Assembly: GCF_032854445.1 (NCBI RefSeq)
Contig: NC_088301.1
Coordinates: 42,589,116-42,653,115, forward strand
Length of the DNA: 64,000 nucleotides
Reading direction: 5' to 3'
From: Liolophura sinensis
Lineage: Eukaryota; Mollusca; Polyplacophora; Chitonida; Chitonidae
Part shown: positions 60,001 through 64,000 of the stretch, piece after piece
Numbering within the stretch: the stretch's first letter is position 1
How the letters are laid out: each line of letters begins with the position of its first letter
Made by a program: the position numbers and the translations under genes
Notes under the pieces: model-generated
Seen by the model: the letters and a program-made list of their open reading frames with translations, nothing else
Told to the model about the DNA's origin: nothing
Database searches by the model: none

Positions 60001-63000
60001 GAGAAAGTTTTGAAATAGTGGAGTGAGAGGCGGTTGACTAAGCCCAGTAATTGTGTCAGTGTTGATCATCTATGATAATACAGATTTGGATGTAAAATTA
60101 TTTCCAGATAGTTGGACACATAGGTGTTGTAGTACTTTACAGTCTTACATGTGTTAAAGGCCACTTGTCTTCTGCCAAGGGGAATGCTTATCAGTACCTT
60201 GGCAAAAATCAGTAGGTTGCCATGGGGACTGCGGTTTCTTTCACCATAATATTGAATGCAATTGCGATACGAAAATCTTATGTGTATGACCACCAGTAAG
60301 CCTATTTTTACATGAGAAAGTTAATATACTTACATGTACGTGCATATTAAAGTAACAAACCGTGTGTGATGGGATAACAGGCACTTGGTGCTTTCTGTAC
60401 AAACTTAAGAGTTCAAAATTTAATTTCCTGAATGAAGATAAATGACTCAATCTCGGGTTAGAATTGCTCTCTGAAGAATTTTAGAAATGAGGAGGTTAAG
60501 GAATGTTCTTGACTAATGGGGATTGCTGGTGGCTCAGATGGGGGAGATTTAATGTTCTGTTCTCCTGGTGGGATTTAAGGCACTGTCCTGGATCGGTAAT
60601 TTGGTGTTTTAATGGCCACAAATGGAAATTGGAGCCATGTGTGTATGAGTGAGATTGCGCAAGGAATTACACAGTTGCATAAGACTAGGGGTTTGCCTCA
60701 CTGTGAGAAGGATAAAAAAAATGATGCTAACAGAGGTCAGACGAAAACCCATAAACTACTTTCGTCTGGACATTTTGTTGTCATTTTGCCAATGACTCTC
60801 GTCCTCTGGAATCGCTTTGACATTAATTCCCAAAAAGCTTTTCCTAAGCTAGTTTCTATGGATACCATTGATAGCCAGTTATTCAAACTGTTAAAATGAG
60901 CTTATTTGAAAACTGGAAGATATTTTGGTCAGATTACCCAGTACAAAATGCCTGACAGATAGCTTGAAGATGTATTTGATGCACAATTTTTTGTAAGGTT
61001 GATAATAAAAATTGTCATTCTTTCACAGGTTTGCTACTTGGGAGAGGAATGGTCTGTTGTTTTACAATGGCCGCTACAATGAGCAACATGATTTCATTGC
61101 CTTGGAGATCGTGGACAGTCAAGTGCAGTTTTCGTTCTCTACAGGATCAAATGTGACATCAGTGAGGACCAATCTGGAGGAAGGGACGAGTAATGGAGAG
61201 TGGCATTATGTTAGAGTAGATTATCTCAACAGGGTAAGATGTACAGCCTTACCCCACTGATTCCACAACTCTGTATTGCCAGTTTTGATCACACCTTCCT
61301 TAAAATATAACCAACAATCTTGCTTTGTGACATTTTGGATATTTAAAGTTGAGATTTTGCCTTGTATTGTCAGGCATTATTGGTTTCATTAAAATTACTA
61401 TGATAGCTGGTATCATTTTATTGATGTCAGTCCATTTTTTAACGGCCTTATTGATTACTCAAGTAAACTGAAGTAAATTATAAATTTTTTTTTGGCTGGT
61501 TTTTAAGACATTGATTCATAGAAGTTTTAAAAAACATAACTGTGAACACAAATAAAAGTCTTGTTGAAAAATCAGCATTTCAAATGATTTGATGAAATCT
61601 CTACTGAATGATGTACACTAATTGAATTCTGAGGCTTTGTAATTTAGTCATTCTGGATTTTATCCATCTCGTTCACAAATGCTGTGGCATAGCACTTAGT
61701 CTTGAACTGAGGGTTGGAGAGAGGTGTTGAGATTTAGTTGCTTGAGTGTGTACCTGTTGTTAGGCACTGTCATGACTTAATATTGAGGAGCCTCCCAGCC
61801 TTGTGTGACTAATTCTTGCATTCATGTGTGAATTGCCAGATTGTCAGCACTGTGTGGACAGAAGAGGATTTATGCCCGGCCATTAACAGTTAATTTACAG
61901 AAGCCAACCAACCTAAATGTTTCTCTGGCAAAAGAGCCTGTTGAGACGCTGTATTGATTTTTGAGCCGAATGAACGGCAAGAAATTATTAATGAGCAAGA
62001 TTTTACCCAAAAATGAAATAAAATCTATTAAATTATCTTCGTCATTTGATCGTGGATATTGCGAGAAAGAGTCTGCTGTGATATCTGATTGCCTTTACAT
62101 GTTTTACATGTACGTAGTCCTAAGTCACAATGTGTTGCATTTTAACTAAAAATATGTGTGGCAAGTGTGCAGTGATTGTTCATAAATCCAGGATAGATTG
62201 CCATCATCGAGTTAACAGCTGGGATTTATTAGGTAGATCCCAGTTAAAAGTGAGCTTTATTGGTAGAGCTGTCTATGCCAGATAAGCACAGGGCGCTCTG
62301 GGCGACATGTCTTATCAGTGTTTTACAACTGCAGTCATAAAGTTGAGAACTGCAATAGCTGACAAAACCATATATGCAGGTTTTTTTTTTTTTTTAAACT
62401 TAGGTGGAGACTTGTGTAACTCGAAGAAATCTATTATATGGCCTGTGAGCAACTCCATGCTGGAAAAGGTCATAATGATGAAATTTGTAGGAAACAGTGA
62501 CACAGTGCACCGAATCTTGTTTTCCCAGTACTGGCGATCCAGTACAGTGGTTTAAGAGCATTGTAACTTTGTTTACCATCGATATGAAAATTCATCTCTG
62601 GAAATATCTTGTTAATCTTTTACTGAAATTGTTGGGAAACCCAATTATTAGTTTGTATCAGTATGTATGTTGACATGTACATTCTGTCAATTTTAACCTT
62701 TTCAACCACTAAAGCACTTATTCAGTGGAATGCATGCAAAAATTTATTATGAAAATGACGCGAAAAATGATCACTTAAGATGCAAACTTCATAAAACCAT
62801 GCAAATTATTTCTTTACATTCTATAGTTCTCTCGGAATGTTTCAGAATGCTGGTTGCAGAATTGGTTGAAAATGATTAAAGAATTTAGGGGCCTGTCCTT
62901 TGCCTTATTATTTGTGATTGTATGTGAGCCTGTGTAAGGTGCTTCAGGAAGATTGGTCTGTGCACTAATTGGTAGCTCTCATAAAACAGAGTATAATTAT

Positions 63001-64000
63001 CACCTCGGGACATGATCCTCCGTTGTGGATGGATCAGTGTTCGTGGCCATGGCACTGGAAACAATCTGTGTGGATGTATGTGCATCACCACAGTAATATC
63101 TAGGGTGTGAATTGTGTGGCATGCTATGAGGTTATTTCGCATTGGCTGTTGCCATCCACATTATTGAAGTGGTGGTTCAGTGTGTTGGAGCTCAGTTGTG
63201 CAATAAATTAGTTTTAGTTGCCATGGAAACCTCCTTTAGTTCAGCTCTCCATGTACATGTATGCAGTTTTGTACCAAGCAGTTAGGACTGCTTTTTTTTG
63301 CTGCTTTAGTGTTCTTATATGTCGTGGTGACAGTTGTGCTTTAGATGGAAAAGCATGATAACCAATCTGTGTTTTAAGCAAAGCCACTTGAAAGACAGGT
63401 ACACAGTACTTCATGCGCAAAATAAGCCAGGTAGCAGGTTTGAGCCCACACCAATGCTTACGTTGATGTGCAGAATGGTACAAACAAACTAAAACACATG
63501 GCAACACCTTTACAGACTATGGTAACAGTTTGGGATTAACCACGATTCTAGGTTTCATCGGATATTTTCTCACTTTTCAACTTGAAACTCTCCTAGAGGT
63601 GCTGCAAAAGTTCTATAAAAAGGTATGAATTTGCTGAATTGTGGGTGCCTGACAATTGTTGCAGTGTTTCATGTTAGAGAGACGTACCATTGTTTATCCC
63701 CTCCTTCCTCCACTCGTACTGAAACAGGATGTGTCCTCTTCACTTGAAACTGCTCTGTGGCTTATTACATGCTTGATCTTGCAACTTGTCATTCTGTGAT
63801 ATTTATGACAGCATTTATACATTCTTATAACAATGGGAGAAATATTTTGAAGACAATTTATGGTAAGCCATGCATTAATTGTTTTGTGAAAATATGATCA
63901 GTACTCTTGAGAGAGATGGCACATGGTATGTATTGTATGCTTTATTTCCACAGACTGCTACTTTGACAGTCGGTGAGGATTGTGACACTGAGGTGTGGAT
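38362..64000 (+). CDS. CELSR: Flamingo/CELSR seven-pass cadherin, 5' part (continues past the right edge)
   Basis: Coding exons: 38362-42079, 56649-57002, 58245-58419, 58745-58870, 59056-59296, 61029-61233, 63954 onward. All junction phases agree if one surplus base in the second exon is discounted. The chosen ATG has A at -3, an in-frame stop 33 bases upstream and a hydrophobic signal segment (about residues 17-37). The order is prodomain, RLRR cleavage-type site (about 302-305), nine cadherin repeats (about 314-1240), CELSR-specific region, EGF domains and laminin G, which is diagnostic of Flamingo/CELSR. These plasma-membrane adhesion GPCRs form homophilic contacts and act in planar cell polarity with Frizzled and Van Gogh, and in axon and dendrite patterning. 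The GAIN domain, seven-pass region and cytoplasmic tail lie beyond the window. Intron 1 is 14.6 kb. Confidence 0.96.
45109..45200 (+). repeat. Minisatellite, 23 bp unit, 4 copies
   Basis: AGGTGCAAGGTGCATCTGG plus TTTG, twice, then AGGGGCCAGGGGCATCTGG plus TTTG, twice. CELSR intron 1. Confidence 0.92.
50370..50609 (+). mobile_element. Fold-back (long inverted repeat) element, about 240 bp
   Basis: The left arm GACCTAAAATTTTGCCCC ... GCTGAAACATACATCTT ... TTTGATATCCTGCCTTGTA is mirrored by the right arm, which reads on the minus strand GACCAAAAATTTCGCTTC ... ACTGAAACACAGATCTT ... TTTGATATCCTACCTTGTA. The centre is a short loop near CATATATCTTAGAAATG. Nearly the whole length is self-complementary. 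Related left-arm sequence recurs at 54520 and 59384. Confidence 0.85.
52121..52140 (+). repeat. Homopolymer C20
   Basis: A run of 20 C in CELSR intron 1. Its length is unreliable in any assembly, and the G-rich complement could form a G-quadruplex. Confidence 0.95.
53350..53490 (-). mobile_element. Decayed MITE family A copy, antisense
   Basis: TTGACACATTTGTCTTAA, AAAATTTTACAGGGCTCAAA and AATAAGCTCTGAAATTATAG are the reverse complement of interior phrases of the copy at 24429. The ends are poorly kept. Confidence 0.55.
54103..54285 (+). mobile_element. Decayed MITE family A copy, sense
   Basis: CCACAAAGCCATTTTGACTT, then GCACTTATTTTTGGGCCCAG and AAATTAAAATTTG follow the order of the copy at 24429. 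The right inverted repeat is eroded. Confidence 0.6.
54520..54710 (+). mobile_element. Partial copy of the fold-back element
   Basis: GACCTAAAATTTCGCCCAC, AAGTGCATTTTTAGAGGCAA and TGCTGAAACTTAAAATTTT share order and wording with the left arm at 50370 and with 59384. The right arm is weakly preserved. Confidence 0.55.
56649..57002 (+). CDS. CELSR: CELSR exon 2: post-cadherin region, with apparent +1 frameshift
   Basis: The acceptor TTGTTTGTAG leads to DGKNEVQATCKLYVRLVTAD, then SVTIRLNNMTQ, which is conserved CELSR sequence. In that frame TAA follows soon after. The next frame continues with AFLSPLFKFFVDALANIF, NIFVINIQDDTDVSTQVLNV and QEQIYLQRILLASLSTLQ up to donor CAG|GTAAGC. The switch falls around the CCC at 56754-56756. 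Removing one base would make the exon 353 bases and restore phase 0 at the exon end, so an assembly indel is the simplest explanation, though a real null allele cannot be excluded. Confidence 0.9.
57003..58244 (+). other. CELSR intron 2
   Basis: 1.24 kb, AT-rich, with A-rich runs and no recognisable element. Confidence 0.7.
58245..58419 (+). CDS. CELSR: CELSR exon 3: first EGF domain
   Basis: The acceptor TCTCCTTCAG opens in phase 0: VLPFDDNMCVKELCAFFDYC, then SSTTMLFRPIHP and CHCPVGFTG. The VLPFDDN-C and STT-x-LFRPIHP blocks are hallmarks of the CELSR region after the cadherin array. The donor ACAG|GTGAGT is 10-20 bases from a SINE. Confidence 0.94.
58430..58551 (+). mobile_element. SINE family 1, internally deleted, sense
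   Basis: CGCTGTGAGTTCAAATCCAG (B-box) plus CTCATGCTG joins directly to GGTTTCCTCCCACCATA and the tail AGTACAGTGTAAAACACCAA plus TCAAATAAATAAAT. The middle of the SINE is deleted. It starts just downstream of the CELSR exon-3 donor. Confidence 0.82.
58745..58870 (+). CDS. CELSR: CELSR exon 4: second EGF domain
   Basis: Encodes LCDVEVNLCYSSPCGGNGTC, then GGYTCLCQPGFTG; donor ACAG|GTAATT. The acceptor TTATTCAG|GA gives the right phase but adds MKKIFL before the sixth EGF cysteine, making the C5-C6 spacing 12 residues instead of the usual 8. Confidence 0.88.
59056..59296 (+). CDS. CELSR: CELSR exon 5: EGF domain and start of laminin G
   Basis: The acceptor TGGTTGCAG is followed by GKNCEIDMKTKKYDRVKCPS, a cysteine-rich EGF-like stretch (CMPPSYCEP, GGFRCEKCP), then TARSFPRGSYLTFPSLKSRH, which begins the laminin-G fold. 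The donor GAA|GTAAGT leaves two bases, completed as Lys by the next exon. Confidence 0.93.
59384..59540 (+). mobile_element. Partial copy of the fold-back element
   Basis: GACCTAAAAGTTTGCCCCC, AAGTGCATTTTTGGAAGCAA and TGCTTAAACTTACATTTTTT match the left arm order at 50370 and 54520. CELSR intron 5. Confidence 0.55.
59855..60037 (+). mobile_element. MITE family C, copy 1
   Basis: TTTCAACCTTTTAGACTG, TTAAAGCACTTTTTCTGTGG, then AAATTATTTCTCTACATCCC, TATTCCACGGAGAAAGTTTT and an end GCGGTTGAC. The ends are inverted relative to each other, and the interior matches the copy at 62699. Confidence 0.7.
61029..61233 (+). CDS. CELSR: CELSR exon 6: laminin-G domain 1
   Basis: The acceptor TTCTTTCACAG opens to FATWERNGLLFYNGRYNEQH, DFIALEIVDSQVQFSFSTGS and GEWHYVRVDYLNR, the canonical laminin-G strand order (GLLFYNGR, ALEIVD, WH-x-V-x-V). 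The donor AGG|GTAAGA ends in phase 0. Confidence 0.96.
61234..62698 (+). other. CELSR intron 6, left part, nothing supported
   Basis: AT-rich, CpG-poor, short open frames only. T-rich homopolymers near 61480 and 62385. Confidence 0.5.
62699..62872 (+). mobile_element. MITE family C, copy 2
   Basis: Exact 10-base terminal inverted repeats TTTTCAACCA (62699-62708) and TGGTTGAAAA (62863-62872). The interior CTAAAGCACTTATTCAGTGG and AAATTATTTCTTTACATTC matches the copy at 59855. Confidence 0.78.
63954..64000 (+). CDS. CELSR: CELSR exon 7 (truncated by window end)
   Basis: The acceptor ATTTCCACAG is followed by TATLTVGEDCDTEVW in phase 0, continuing laminin-G domain 1. The V-x-x-DCDT block agrees with CELSR proteins. 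Confidence 0.88.

Noticed and set aside
60612..60899. 95-residue frame in CELSR intron 5
   Set aside because: No homology to CELSR at the expected place; flanking exons join in phase without it.

Overview
The window looks like a metazoan, most likely lophotrochozoan (mollusc-like), draft-assembly fragment. It is AT-rich, its genes are split by GT-AG introns, and it carries tRNA-derived SINEs of the type whose 3' end reads TACGGCGTAAAAC...AATCAAATAAATAAA, a LINE, several MITE-like families, many minisatellites and a 200-base N gap. The phylum call is inference from repeat style, not from a search.

Three real genes are visible. (1) At the left edge, bases 217-5676 on the plus strand hold the last eight coding exons (341 residues plus stop, all splice phases consistent) of an ortholog of DMTF1/DMP1, the Myb-like cyclin-D-binding transcription factor. 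(2) On the minus strand, 18706 down to 8319, four exons with consistent phases give a complete 248-residue secreted protein with a signal peptide, an NTR-like domain resembling the N-terminal part of CCDC3, and a GPI-type C-terminal tail. This is the least described gene here. (3) From 38362 to the right edge, on the plus strand, is the 5' part of a Flamingo/CELSR seven-pass cadherin: a 3.7-kb first coding exon encoding all nine cadherin repeats, then a 14.6-kb intron, then exons for the post-cadherin region, EGF domains and the first laminin-G domain. The second coding exon has an apparent one-base frameshift.

The DMTF1 gene and the secreted-protein gene converge, with 2.6 kb between their stop codons. 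The secreted-protein gene and CELSR diverge, separated by about 19.7 kb without a convincing gene. That gap holds arrays (45, 71/56, 20, 75, 21 bp units), SINEs of two families, a 5'-truncated frame-shifted LINE (26150-28600), a decayed second LINE fragment (32600-33200), MITEs, the N gap, a G-rich tract and a long (TA)n tract. The 8.6-kb first intron of the secreted-protein gene holds large minisatellites (27 bp, 65 bp, about 60 bp).

Base composition is mosaic: CELSR introns and the DMTF1 gene are strongly CpG-poor, whereas 5.7-38 kb is not. This matches gene-body methylation of broadly expressed invertebrate genes. No CRISPR, rRNA, free-standing tRNA or prokaryotic feature is seen.
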